DNA of 52,040 nucleotides from the NCBI RefSeq assembly GCF_001904635.1, contig NZ_MRCB01000033.1:1-52040 (forward strand), given 5' to 3'. Source of the DNA: Hydrococcus rivularis NIES-593 (GTDB lineage: Bacteria > Cyanobacteriota > Cyanobacteriia > Cyanobacteriales > Microcystaceae). Shown here in pieces: positions 8,593 through 21,719 of this stretch (position 1 is its first letter; every line of letters starts with the position of its first letter). The notes under the pieces were generated by a model that did no database searches, was not told where the DNA came from, and was given only the letters and a program-made list of their open reading frames with translations. A program made the translations under genes and the position numbers.

Positions 8593-10023
8593 TCAACGAA
8601 CAATACTGGTTTCCCCATTAGGACGGTCAATTAAACTAATTCCCATTTGTTGTAATTGTTCCCTAATGCGATCGCTTTTGGCATAATCTTTTACTTTTCT
8701 AGCTTCATTTCTTTCTTGAATCAGTCTTATAATTTCTGCTTCGTCAAAACCCTTGGCATCAGTGATATTTGCTTCAGTTTTAGCCTCTAAACCTAAAACT
8801 CCTGCCAAATGAACTAAAGTTTGCCATTGCTGTTGTAATTCTTCGACACCAGTATCGGTTTTACCTTCATGGGTGAAAAGATTTCCTTCCCGACGGAGAT
8901 TTTTAGCTAGTTCAAATAAAACAGCTAATCCTCCAGGAGAGTTAAAATCATCGTCCATTGCTGTTTTAAATTTTTCTATGACGGTAAAGTCCAGTTTTTG
9001 GTCTTTCTTCCAACCTAATTTTTTCCCAAACAGTAATCCTTGTTTTAAAGTCTTCCAACTATTTACTGCTGAATTAATAGCCTCTTCAGTAAAATCTAAT
9101 GGTTTGCGGTAATGTGCCTGTAAAACAAATAATCTAATTACCATCGGATCGAGGGGACGATTTAATAACTCGCGAATCGTCGTAAAGTTACCCAAAGACT
9201 TAGACATCTTCTCGCCATTCACCGTTACCATACCATTGTGCAGCCAGTATTTAGCTAAGGGTTTACCATTGGCAGCTTCCGACTGGGCAATTTCATTTTC
9301 ATGATGGGGAAAGACCAAATCGCTTCCACCGCCATGAATATCGATGGTTTCTCCTAACAATGCCCTAACCATAGCAGAACATTCGATATGCCATCCAGGA
9401 CGACCTTTTCCCCAAGGAGAATCCCAAGCAGGTTCTCCTAGTTTGGCACTTTTCCAGAGGGCAAAATCTGAAGGATGTTTTTTCTTAATTGTTTCAGGAT
9501 CCCTAAGTGCTACTCTGCCACTGGCCCCTGCTTTCATCATTGACTGGGTACGCCCAGAAAGTTTGCCATATTCTGCAAAAGCTTGGACATTGAAGTAAAC
9601 GTCTCCATCCACAACATAGGCATAGTTTTTATCCAGCAAGATCTGAATTAATTGTTGAATCCCAGAGATATTATCGGTGACGCGGGGATATTCATCTGCA
9701 TCCATGACATTTAAGGGACGGATATCTGCAAAGTAAGCTTTGATAAAACGTTCTGAGATATCTGCCATCGAAACCCCTTCTTGTTGGGCGCGATGGAGAA
9801 TCTTATCATCTATATCAGTAAAGTTCTGAACGTAGGTTACTTCATATCCCCGCCATTGCAGATAACGACGTACCATATCCCAAACAATATAGGAACGGGC
9901 ATGACCTAAATGGCAATAATCGTAGACGGTTACACCACAGCAATACATAGTCGCTTTTCCTGGTTGAAGAGGAATAAATGGTTCGAGACGACGGGTTTGG
10001 GTATTGTAGATTTTAAGAGCCAT
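8593..10023 (-). CDS. cysS: Cysteinyl-tRNA synthetase
   Basis: This class I aminoacyl-tRNA synthetase charges tRNA-Cys. The nucleotide-binding HIGH motif appears as CHLGHARSY (residues 37-44) and the second motif as EKMSKSLGN (about 270). The zinc-site YCCGVTVYD lies just before HIGH, and [16 protein letters not shown] carries the family's second zinc segment. At 476 residues the length is normal. It follows the DsrE-like gene with a 3-bp gap, so the two are probably one transcript controlled from the Fur-box-bearing promoter at about 10.4 kb. Confidence 0.97.
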   Translation of the reverse strand: MALKIYNTQTRRLEPFIPLQPGKATMYCCGVTVYDYCHLGHARSYIVWDMVRRYLQWRGYEVTYVQNFTDIDDKILHRAQQEGVSMADISERFIKAYFADIRPLNVMDADEYPRVTDNISGIQQLIQILLDKNYAYVVDGDVYFNVQAFAEYGKLSGRTQSMMKAGASGRVALRDPETIKKKHPSDFALWKSAKLGEPAWDSPWGKGRPGWHIECSAMVRALLGETIDIHGGGSDLVFPHHENEIAQSEAANGKPLAKYWLHNGMVTVNGEKMSKSLGNFTTIRELLNRPLDPMVIRLFVLQAHYRKPLDFTEEAINSAVNSWKTLKQGLLFGKKLGWKKDQKLDFTVIEKFKTAMDDDFNSPGGLAVLFELAKNLRREGNLFTHEGKTDTGVEELQQQWQTLVHLAGVLGLEAKTEANITDAKGFDEAEIIRLIQERNEARKVKDYAKSDRIREQLQQMGISLIDRPNGETSIVR

Positions 10024-10026
10024 TTT

Positions 10027-10392
10027 TTATAATGTGATGATGTAATCTGGGATATTACTGTTTAAAGCTTGGTAGAGATCGGGAAAACAACCTACTTGCA
10101 CTCCTTCTACTGTATTTTGAGGCGTACAATTTCCTGGTTCTCCTTGAGCAAGACCTCTTTCTAAAGCACAGCGATCGCACAACATCAGTAACATTCCAGA
10201 AGTTTTAGCTAGTTTAGCCAAACGCTCTCCCATTGAGTCTCCCTTTCTTAAAAGGTAAGTATTATCGTCGAAGAAAAACATTCCTACCACTTCTGCACCG
10301 TGGTTATGTTCTTCTAGTTGGGGCAAAATCATTTGACCTAGTTTGTAACTAGCTGTATGTCCTGACGTACTAAAGATATAAGCAACTTTCAT
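10027..10392 (-). CDS. DsrE-like family protein
   Basis: From ATG at 10392 the product is 121 residues. It begins MKVAYIFSTSGHTASYKLGQ and continues with HGAEVVGMFFFDDNTYLLRKG, the alternating strand-helix pattern of DsrE/DsrF/TusD-like proteins. The LMLCDRCALERGL segment carries cysteines, and another lies at GNCTP and GCFPDL. These proteins often take part in sulfur transfer or redox chemistry. A further upstream start in the same frame would translate the Fur-box region and is unlikely. It is immediately upstream of cysS and shares its strand; the link to cysteine or sulfur use is inference. Confidence 0.75.
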   Translation of the reverse strand: MKVAYIFSTSGHTASYKLGQMILPQLEEHNHGAEVVGMFFFDDNTYLLRKGDSMGERLAKLAKTSGMLLMLCDRCALERGLAQGEPGNCTPQNTVEGVQVGCFPDLYQALNSNIPDYIITL

Positions 10393-10406
10393 CGTTATCG
10401 GGTTAT

Positions 10407-10425
10407 TATAATGATAATCATTATT
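10407..10425. promoter_or_regulatory. Fur-box-like operator before the DsrE-like gene
   Basis: TATAATGATAATCATTATT matches the 19-bp Fur consensus GATAATGATAATCATTATC at 17 positions. It is centred about 24 bp before the DsrE-like start codon, inside the likely promoter or leader of the DsrE-cysS pair. Iron-dependent repression of this pair is the inference. Confidence 0.7.
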
Positions 10426-10657
10426 ATAATAGATCCGCTTAAACAACCATATTGTTTGTACTTGTACGGGCGAGTTTAGCTAAGATTTTTAGGGAAATTA
10501 ATAACTTAAAAACAAAACCCAGCCCTATCGACGTCAAAATCTTTACTGTGAGAAGATTCTGACTAAATAATTAATTAATGCTACTGCCATGAATTAACAA
10601 TTAACCCTTCCACTTAAAATTGCTCACATTTAAGCGATCGTTTTGTTGGTCTTTTAT

Positions 10658-10676
10658 AATAATGATTATCATTGTC
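10658..10676. promoter_or_regulatory. Fur-box-like operator before the flavoprotein gene
   Basis: AATAATGATTATCATTGTC matches the reverse orientation of the Fur consensus at 17 of 19 positions. It lies about 105 bp upstream of the flavoprotein gene at 10782 and shares the divergent intergenic region (10393-10781) with the Fur box of the DsrE-like gene. The rest of that intergenic stretch is AT-rich and shows no gene. Confidence 0.65.
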
Positions 10677-10781
10677 GATTCACAATTATCATCGATACTC
10701 AAATTTCATTAAGCATCTGTAGCGTTCTTTTTTTAAAAGCAGTATAAGCCAGACGAAGAAGAAAAGCCATTAAAAATTTCT

Positions 10782-11993
10782 ATGAAAAAGATATCATTAC
10801 CTACCTATATCGATCTAGCTATTGTAGGTGCGGGACCGCAAGCACTAACCTTAGTGACTCATTTACTGCAAAAACGAGCTAAATTCAGGAATCGGTTTTT
10901 AGTATTCGATCCTAGTGGAACTTGGTTGAGTCGATGGCGACATCAATTTGCTGCCCAGAAAATCCCTCATTTGCGATCGCCGGCGGTTCACCATCCCGAT
11001 CCCAATCCCTATGCTTTAAGAGCATTTGCCGAAAATCGCCCTCACGAACTGTTTCCCCCCTACGATTTACCGGGAACGCAGTTATTTGAGGATTTTTGCG
11101 GGGAAGTAATTCGCCGATGGCAATTGGAAAATTGCATCTATCCAGAAAAAGTAGTCGAGATTCTGCCTCACAAACATCGGTTTCAATTAATTTTAGCGGC
11201 AGGAGAATCGATAATTGCGCGTCGAGTCATTTTAGCAACGGGAAAGGGGATTCCTCAGTTTCCTGAGTGGGTCAATCGAATTCCCTCTCCCTATCCATCA
11301 GAAAGATTGTGCCATTCTTCGCAAATCGATCTGCGATCTTTGCACCTAGCTGGAGAGAAAATTTTAATTATCGGTGGCGGTTTGACTAGCGGACATTTAG
11401 CAATGGGTGCGATCGCGCAAAATGCTAACGTTTTTTTAATGGCACGCAGAACCTGGCAAGAAAAGCTATTCGATGCCGATCCTGGTTGGTTGGGGCCGAA
11501 ATATTTGAAGGGATTTGCAGCAGAATCTAACTGGTACAGGCGATGGGAGTTGATTCAACAAGCACGCAACGGCGGATCGATGACTCCAGCGATGATGCTA
11601 CAGTTGAGGCGCTTATCGCGAGAAGGCAAGATTACTCTCAAGGAACGCTGCGAGATAGTTGGGGCAATCTGGCAGGACTCGCATTGGTTGGTAAAATGTG
11701 CCAATGGCGATGTTTATGAGTGTGACAGAATTTGGTTGGCTACGGGCACTAAATTTGATTGCCAACAAAACCCCCTTCTCGAAGACATGTTAGCCGCTTA
11801 TCCGACAGAAATTGTCAACGGTTTACCCGTCCTCGACGAGTATTTACGTTTGCCAGGGAGTGAATTTTTTCTTATGGGTGCTTTAGCAGCTTTGCAAGTG
11901 GGGCCAGTTGCCAGAAATCTGTCGGGAGGGAGAATGGCAAGCGATCGCATTGTTCGGACGCTTACCAAAGCAAGTATCGCGCTGTCATCGTAG
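10782..11993 (+). CDS. FAD/NAD(P)-binding flavoprotein, N-hydroxylase-like
   Basis: The 403-residue protein has an N-terminal FAD-binding Rossmann motif (IDLAIVGAGPQALTLV, residues 10-25) and an internal NAD(P)-binding motif (EKILIIGGGLTSGHLA, about 193-208). The SRWRHQFAAQKIPHLRSPAVHHPDP segment resembles the lysine/ornithine N-monooxygenase (SidA/IucD/PvdA) superfamily. These hydroxylate amines for siderophore synthesis. A Fur-box-like site upstream fits an iron-related job. It stands alone on its strand, without visible siderophore synthetase genes, so substrate and role are unknown. A generic flavin monooxygenase is an alternative. Confidence 0.75.
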   Translation: MKKISLPTYIDLAIVGAGPQALTLVTHLLQKRAKFRNRFLVFDPSGTWLSRWRHQFAAQKIPHLRSPAVHHPDPNPYALRAFAENRPHELFPPYDLPGTQLFEDFCGEVIRRWQLENCIYPEKVVEILPHKHRFQLILAAGESIIARRVILATGKGIPQFPEWVNRIPSPYPSERLCHSSQIDLRSLHLAGEKILIIGGGLTSGHLAMGAIAQNANVFLMARRTWQEKLFDADPGWLGPKYLKGFAAESNWYRRWELIQQARNGGSMTPAMMLQLRRLSREGKITLKERCEIVGAIWQDSHWLVKCANGDVYECDRIWLATGTKFDCQQNPLLEDMLAAYPTEIVNGLPVLDEYLRLPGSEFFLMGALAALQVGPVARNLSGGRMASDRIVRTLTKASIALSS

Positions 11994-12035
11994 AAATGAT
12001 ACCAATTTTCAGGTTTTCGCGATCGACATTATTCT

Positions 12036-12060
12036 CCCCTCTCCCAAACTGGGAGAGGGG
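12036..12060. repeat. G/C-rich hairpin repeat, possible terminator
   Basis: CCCCTCTCCC and GGGAGAGGGG form a perfect 10-bp stem around the loop AAACT. A degenerate copy of the right arm with GAGAGGGGTTGGGG follows at about 12103-12120. This is the type of interspersed repeat common in cyanobacterial intergenic regions. It lies behind the flavoprotein gene and could end its transcript, although no clear T-run follows. Confidence 0.6.
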
Positions 12061-12171
12061 TTAGGGGTGAGGGCGATCGACTATCTCTGTTATTAATGAA
12101 TGAAAGGAGAGGGGTTGGGGATGAGTAGCGAGATGCGAACTTCTGGATGCAACTTACCGTTACAGAAGACA

Positions 12172-12957
12172 CTAACTCCGATCGCGTTTCAGTGCCAAAG
12201 TTGTTAGACCAATTACGCCAAAAGCTAGCAAAAAAGAGGGTTCGGGAACGGAAATAGTTTGCGCGGTCAGGGTAGTCGCATAGGATATCCCAGGGTTATT
12301 GGCTGTCGGATTGTCATAACTTGCTTCAATAACTTGCAATCCTCCTTCACCGATGGGAACCAAAGCAATCCCGTTAGTATCGATAGTGAGTTCTTGTCCG
12401 AGGTATTCTACTGTTGGATTAGCGATCGCGTTTCCCTGATACAAAACCCGAATAGGCAAACTTTCTCCCACTCTTACTGTAAAAGGATTTGTTAGAGGCA
12501 TAATCTCAAGCGGAAGACTGAAAGGCGTTGCTAGTTCATCAGACCAGCTATAGAGAGCTTTTGTAAACTTGAGATAATTAGTCACATTTTCGTAATTAAT
12601 TGCCTCTGCCTGTTCTGGCGAAAGATTTTCATAGCTGCCGTCTGGATATTCAATCCAAAAACCGTTGTCATAGGTGGCTGTTAAGGCAGCGACTTCTCCT
12701 TTTGGAACCACGAACAAGCGATCGCCTTCTACAGAAGTGTTACTTGGGACAATTTCTCTACTTAGATCGTAAGCCGTAGCCTTTCTAAATTTGCTGGGAG
12801 TTAAAGGCTCTGTTCCCTCTTCTGGATGACCGAATACTAATTCATAATTGCCATCGTTATAATCAAACCAAATTACATGAGCTAAAACTGGTTGACCGAT
12901 TAGAATAGGCAAACAAGCTACTGCGAAGCCAATTTTTTTCAAGGCTTTTGCAATCAT
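12172..12957 (-). CDS. Exported DUF4198-like protein with PEP-CTERM sorting signal
   Basis: The 261-residue protein starts with a signal peptide (KIGFAVACLPILIGQPVLA) cut before HVIWFDYNDG. The mature N-terminal His and the HVIWFD start resemble DUF4198/NikM-like proteins that can bind nickel or cobalt and act outside the cytoplasm. The C-terminus has a VPEPS motif, a hydrophobic helix and a basic KRDRS tail, the PEP-CTERM exosortase signal. The middle contains an Ig-like VRVGESLPIRVLYQG segment. Exosortase is not in this window. The metal-binding role is inference from family resemblance. Confidence 0.7.
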   Translation of the reverse strand: MIAKALKKIGFAVACLPILIGQPVLAHVIWFDYNDGNYELVFGHPEEGTEPLTPSKFRKATAYDLSREIVPSNTSVEGDRLFVVPKGEVAALTATYDNGFWIEYPDGSYENLSPEQAEAINYENVTNYLKFTKALYSWSDELATPFSLPLEIMPLTNPFTVRVGESLPIRVLYQGNAIANPTVEYLGQELTIDTNGIALVPIGEGGLQVIEASYDNPTANNPGISYATTLTAQTISVPEPSFLLAFGVIGLTTLALKRDRS

Positions 12958-13172
12958 CTTTCTAATTTTCTAACAACTAAAAATCATGATAGATTTTTTG
13001 CTGTCAAATATCAATCCTGTCCGGGGGCATAATAACTTTAAAAATGAGATTAATTAGGCTTATTTTTAGATTTTAAATCTAAAAGAAAACCCTAAGAATA
13101 TTAATTTTTAACAAAAATTTTAACAAAAATTTGTCAGTTTCTAAATTGTTAAAAATCATTCCGGTGCGGCAT

Positions 13173-17089
<3,917 letters not shown>

Positions 17090-17330
17090 TTTTTCTATCC
17101 CTTGTCAATCAAAAAACTCATTTCTGTTAAAGATAATTGTCTTTTTGAGAAACGAATTAATTCTTTCGCGTTGTATCCAAATTTTGTCGTCGATTATTTC
17201 AAGATGAACGAAACAGCTGTGTACTCTTCTTTTTCCTTCCCATCCCATCGTTATTAAACGATAATGGCTGTTATTTCGATCGACAATAAACTTCAGTATT
17301 ACAAACAATTACTGAGTTGAAAGAAGGTTG

Positions 17331-20300
17331 TCAGCGCGGCTGGCAGGTGGCTGAATTTCGCTCCTGACGTTGAATTCCTGTCCTAGCCGGGTTGTAGGCA
17401 ACGAGAACCACTTCGCCTTTTTCGTTGCGCACCCACCCTTGGGCTGGTACGATCTCTTTGGCAGCAGTCGAGATAGACGGCGAGGTTACAGTAGCTGCCG
17501 ATTCTTCGGCTGGTTCGACCAAACCAACTCCCACTTCATCGCTGGTTTGGACTTGTTCGGGAGTCGAGGGCAAACCGCCCCGTCCGGTGATAGTAAATTC
17601 GCTTTGCGCTCCCTTTTTACAGGCGTTCTGGGCAATGAGCTGGTTGGGATCGACGACGGTTTCCGGCAAGTCCACTAATCCTTGGCTGGGGTCAGTTTCA
17701 GGAGTGTTGATTTCTACGACTCCCTCTACTCCAAGTTGAGAACTAGCGGTAATTTGACTGTCAGGAGTGAGAAAGATTCCTTGAGCCGTTATCCTGATGT
17801 TGCCCCCCCTGCCAGCAAAGGCATTGGCGGTTATATCGCTATTATCGCTGGCGACTAGGAAGTCGGTATTAATGGCGATATTGCCCCCATTTCCCGTTCC
17901 GCCTGCGGTTGCCGAGATAGGACTGTTGTTTCGCAGACGCAAGAGATCTGAGATTTGCAGGGTGATATTACCGCCTTCTCGACTAGCAGTAGCGGCGGAG
18001 ATTTCCGAACTCTTGTCGAGGGTTAGATTGTCTGCGGTGAGGAAGATGCTCCCACCATTACCCTGTCCCTGGCTATTGACGCTGATTTTTGCCCCGTCAG
18101 TGAGATTAACTTGGTTGGGATCGATAAAAATATTACCGCCGTCGCCTGTAGAGCCAGAAGCGGTGCTGGCTTCTATGGAACTGGCGCTTAGGTTAAGACG
18201 GTCTCGAAGATTGAGAGTAATATCTCCAGCTTTTCCACTGCTAGCGGTATTGGTTTGAATTCGGCTACCGCCTGTGGCTTCAAAAGTATTAGCAGTGATG
18301 GTAATTTTGCCCGCATCTCCTTGTCCTGCGGTACTGGCGGTAATTTGAGAGCCGTCGGTTAAGGAAAGTTGTCTGGTTTGAATGTCAATGTTGCTTGGTT
18401 GATTGGCAACGCCTTCAGTTCCTATGACAGTGGAAATCGAGCTGTTGTTGGAGAGAAATACATTTTCATCTGCCCTTACCCGAATATTACCAGCATTCCC
18501 ACGACCAAATGTGGTAGCAGCCAGTTCAGCACCATTCGTAACAGAGAGTGAGCTTGTTTGGATATCCACATTTCCACCGTCGCCTATGGCTTCGGCTCGC
18601 ACATTGCTAAAAGCACCACTGGTAAATCTGATAGAGCCGCTTCTCCCTTCTCCGTCAAAAGAGACGGTATCACGCGCTCGGACGATCACATTACCAGCAT
18701 CTCCACGACCAAATGTAGCAGCAACTAGTCGAGAGCCCTTCGTAACAGAGAGTGAGCCCGTCTGGATCTCAATACTCCCGCCATTGCCTACAGCTCCGGG
18801 ATCGACTGCACTGAAGGCAAAACTTTCATCAAAGGAGACAGTATCACGGGCTCGAATAATTATATTGCCTGAGTTGCCTTCTCCAGCAGTGCTGGCACTC
18901 AATCGAGCGCCATTAATGGTCAAAAGCGAGCCTGCCTCAATTATCAGGTCACCCCCATTACCTATAGCTCCTTTTTCCACCGTGACACCTAAATTGTTTT
19001 CACCAAAGTTTCCAGCTTCAACACCTTTACCACCATCGACCGAGACTGTATCGCGGGCTTGAATGACAAGATTACCAGCATTCCCACGACCAAATGTGGC
19101 AGTCGATACCCCTCCACCATCCCGGACGATCAACCTTCCGGTTTTAATCCTCAAGTCTCCGGCATCTCCAATGGACCCTCGTCTGACAGCAGTAGTTAAG
19201 AGACTGGGCGATCCAAATGCTGAAGCACCTATGACTTCCACTGAGTCCCTCGCTCGTATGAGCAAGTTCCCAGCATTTCCCTTACCAGCAGTATCTGCCG
19301 TCACATCTGCACCATCTCTGACAATCAGCCGTTCCGTTTCAATGGTCAAGTTTCCCGCATTTCCCTCGCCTCCTGGCTCGACCCGAACTCGTAAACGACT
19401 AGGAAACCGACCAATTGCCGCCGTGCCAATTAGCTCTACTTCAGAAGCACGAACAGTTAAGTTTCCGCCATCCCCTACGCCAAAAGTGGCAGCCGACACT
19501 TGTCCACCATCTCTGAGGGTTAATCGTCCTGCTTCAATGAGTATATCTTTTGCATTTCCCTCAGCCCCTATTTCAACTTGAGCATGTATGCCGCTGTCAA
19601 ACCGACCATCTGCTGATTCTCCAATCACTTCCACTTCAGAAGCGCGAATTATTAGATTTCCAGCATCTCCTACACCAAAAGTAGAATTATTTACTTGCGC
19701 ACCATCTCTGATAGTTAACCGTCCCGTTTCGATAGTCATATTGCCCGCATTTCCCTCACCTTCTTTCGCGACTTGAGCACCCAAAAGGGTGGGGAACCGA
19801 CTATCAGGTGCGTTTCCCCTCAGTTCCACCGACTCAGAGGCGATCGCAGTCACGTTTCCTGCCTTCCCCTTGCCAGTAGTGAGTGTCAGTACCTGTCCCC
19901 CATCCTGGATAATCAGCGTCTCAGTTGCAATCGTCAAATTTCCAGCATCGCCTGCACCAGAAGTAGAATTCAACACGCGGGCACCATCGCCACTGACACT
20001 CAACTGCTCGGTCGTAATCATCAAGTTTCCAGCAGTCCCAGCATCAGAGGTACCAGAAAACAAGCCACTAAGCAGACCATCTGCTTTTGTTCCCCTCAGT
20101 TCCACCGACTCAGAGGCAGTCACAGTCAAAGTTCCCCCAAGACCTTCGCTAAAAGTATTAGATGATACCACTGCCCCATCCCGGACAATCAACTTTCCTG
20201 TGTCAATCGTTATATTTCCAGCGGCTCCGGTGCCTTGAGTTTGAGCAAATAAGCCGCTGGAGAACCGTTTATCTGCTGAGGTACCAATCAGTTCCACTTC

Positions 20301-21434
20301 AGAGGCACGAACTATTAGATTTCCCGCATCCCCTTTACCAAAAGTAAGAGCTGCTACTTGAGACCCATCGCTGACACTCAAGCGTCCAGTCTCGATAGTC
20401 ACGTCTCCTGCATTGCCCAGAGTCCCAGAGTCTGCATAGTTCAGGATAAAGCTGTTATTTGCAACTGTCGTTGTCCCTGTAGCATTGAGTGTAATATCTC
20501 CCGCCTGACTGCCAACTGACCCCAAACCTGCCCCTATCCCAGTAAGGAGGACACTGCCTCCCAAAACATCTATATCTTGGGCATCGATCGCAATACTACC
20601 GCCACTCCCAGCGGTCACATCAACAAAAGCTTCATTGGTGAGTGATACATCTGCTCGCGCTATACCATCAGGAAAACTCAGGCTACCGTCACCATTCAGC
20701 CCTACTATCCCCATTCCGGTTAGTCCCCCCAATTCTACTTGCCCACCCGGAGCCAGCAAAAGCCCCCCATCCAAGCTCACATCGCCGCCTACTAGCGCTA
20801 ACGTTTTCCCTAGCTGTACTTGCAGGCTAGAGCCTTGCACGCCAATACTCCCTGCCTTCTCTCTAAATCGCAAGCCAATAGGAATATTCACTGTCAACAG
20901 GGGTGGTGCTTGGGGATTAGCGGCGCTAAAATCAAAGCCATTATCAAATAAAAGACTATCGGCTGTAGAAGCCACAAAAGAACCACGCACGTCCAACCGA
21001 GCGTTAGGTCCAAAAAGAATCCCATTGGGATTGATCAGGAATAGATTCGCATTTCCTAAAACTCCCAATGTTCCCAGAATATTAGAGGGATTACCACCTG
21101 TAACGCGAGTGAGAATGTTTTCAATGGCTGCGGGATTGGCAAAATAAGCGCCCCTGCCTTCCTCTATATTGAAATCTTGAAAACTGTGGAAAAGGTTCGC
21201 TCCCCTAATTGCTCCCCCTTCGATCGCGTCGCTGGGAAGACCGTTAATATTGTCTTGCCTGACAGTAGAACTTTCTGCCCCAAGAGTACCATCAGGAACG
21301 ATCTGCGCCGCCGCAGGAGAACATAAGGTAATACGGCTAATCAGTGGAAGAGCTAACAAGAGTGATTTTCGCCACCCTTGTCTGTCACCAGCCAATAGAT
21401 TAGCCGCTACAGTAGATTCCAATCTCTGTACCAT
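17331..21434 (-). CDS. Two-partner-secretion exoprotein, filamentous haemagglutinin-like (TpsA)
   Basis: From ATG at 21434 the product is about 1367 residues; a TTG at 21518 would add 28. A signal peptide (KSLLLALPLISRITLCSPAAAQ) precedes the TPS domain, which bears the SFQDFNIEEG and NPNGILFGPNARL motifs needed for recognition by the TpsB pore. The body is a long run of beta-helix repeats of about 60-80 residues, typified by GDAGNLTIETGRLIVRDGAQV and the alternation with ARDTVSFDG. The C-terminus has one cysteine-containing segment, NACKKGAQSEFTITGRGGLP, a common ending of cyanobacterial TpsA. It is secreted to the surface; the target is unknown. Confidence 0.93.
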   Translation of the reverse strand: MVQRLESTVAANLLAGDRQGWRKSLLLALPLISRITLCSPAAAQIVPDGTLGAESSTVRQDNINGLPSDAIEGGAIRGANLFHSFQDFNIEEGRGAYFANPAAIENILTRVTGGNPSNILGTLGVLGNANLFLINPNGILFGPNARLDVRGSFVASTADSLLFDNGFDFSAANPQAPPLLTVNIPIGLRFREKAGSIGVQGSSLQVQLGKTLALVGGDVSLDGGLLLAPGGQVELGGLTGMGIVGLNGDGSLSFPDGIARADVSLTNEAFVDVTAGSGGSIAIDAQDIDVLGGSVLLTGIGAGLGSVGSQAGDITLNATGTTTVANNSFILNYADSGTLGNAGDVTIETGRLSVSDGSQVAALTFGKGDAGNLIVRASEVELIGTSADKRFSSGLFAQTQGTGAAGNITIDTGKLIVRDGAVVSSNTFSEGLGGTLTVTASESVELRGTKADGLLSGLFSGTSDAGTAGNLMITTEQLSVSGDGARVLNSTSGAGDAGNLTIATETLIIQDGGQVLTLTTGKGKAGNVTAIASESVELRGNAPDSRFPTLLGAQVAKEGEGNAGNMTIETGRLTIRDGAQVNNSTFGVGDAGNLIIRASEVEVIGESADGRFDSGIHAQVEIGAEGNAKDILIEAGRLTLRDGGQVSAATFGVGDGGNLTVRASEVELIGTAAIGRFPSRLRVRVEPGGEGNAGNLTIETERLIVRDGADVTADTAGKGNAGNLLIRARDSVEVIGASAFGSPSLLTTAVRRGSIGDAGDLRIKTGRLIVRDGGGVSTATFGRGNAGNLVIQARDTVSVDGGKGVEAGNFGENNLGVTVEKGAIGNGGDLIIEAGSLLTINGARLSASTAGEGNSGNIIIRARDTVSFDESFAFSAVDPGAVGNGGSIEIQTGSLSVTKGSRLVAATFGRGDAGNVIVRARDTVSFDGEGRSGSIRFTSGAFSNVRAEAIGDGGNVDIQTSSLSVTNGAELAATTFGRGNAGNIRVRADENVFLSNNSSISTVIGTEGVANQPSNIDIQTRQLSLTDGSQITASTAGQGDAGKITITANTFEATGGSRIQTNTASSGKAGDITLNLRDRLNLSASSIEASTASGSTGDGGNIFIDPNQVNLTDGAKISVNSQGQGNGGSIFLTADNLTLDKSSEISAATASREGGNITLQISDLLRLRNNSPISATAGGTGNGGNIAINTDFLVASDNSDITANAFAGRGGNIRITAQGIFLTPDSQITASSQLGVEGVVEINTPETDPSQGLVDLPETVVDPNQLIAQNACKKGAQSEFTITGRGGLPSTPEQVQTSDEVGVGLVEPAEESAATVTSPSISTAAKEIVPAQGWVRNEKGEVVLVAYNPARTGIQRQERNSATCQPR

Positions 21435-21719
21435 TTTTCTTGATGAAATTTTTTGATCGCTTGATTTGGTAATTGCTGTAAAAAATGAGTAACTTGGGTT
21501 AAGCTGCTCGCGAACCAAACAACCTATAGAGGTGTTAGATTTCTCTACGTCAACCCAGTCGACAATTTCTCTTAACCAAGCAGGATTGAACCAGAAATTA
21601 GCTAGCGATCGCCTTGGTTACAGTGTTTAAAAAACTAAAATTTGTTAAATAAATTATGAGTTAATTAAGGATAAATTTATGATATATCTTTTTAGAATTG
21701 ACAATTCAAAATTCACAAT

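Noticed and set aside
17331-21434. Repetitive DNA read as a possible CRISPR or satellite array
   Set aside because: The repeats are diverged, in phase with codons, and encode beta-helix units of TpsA.
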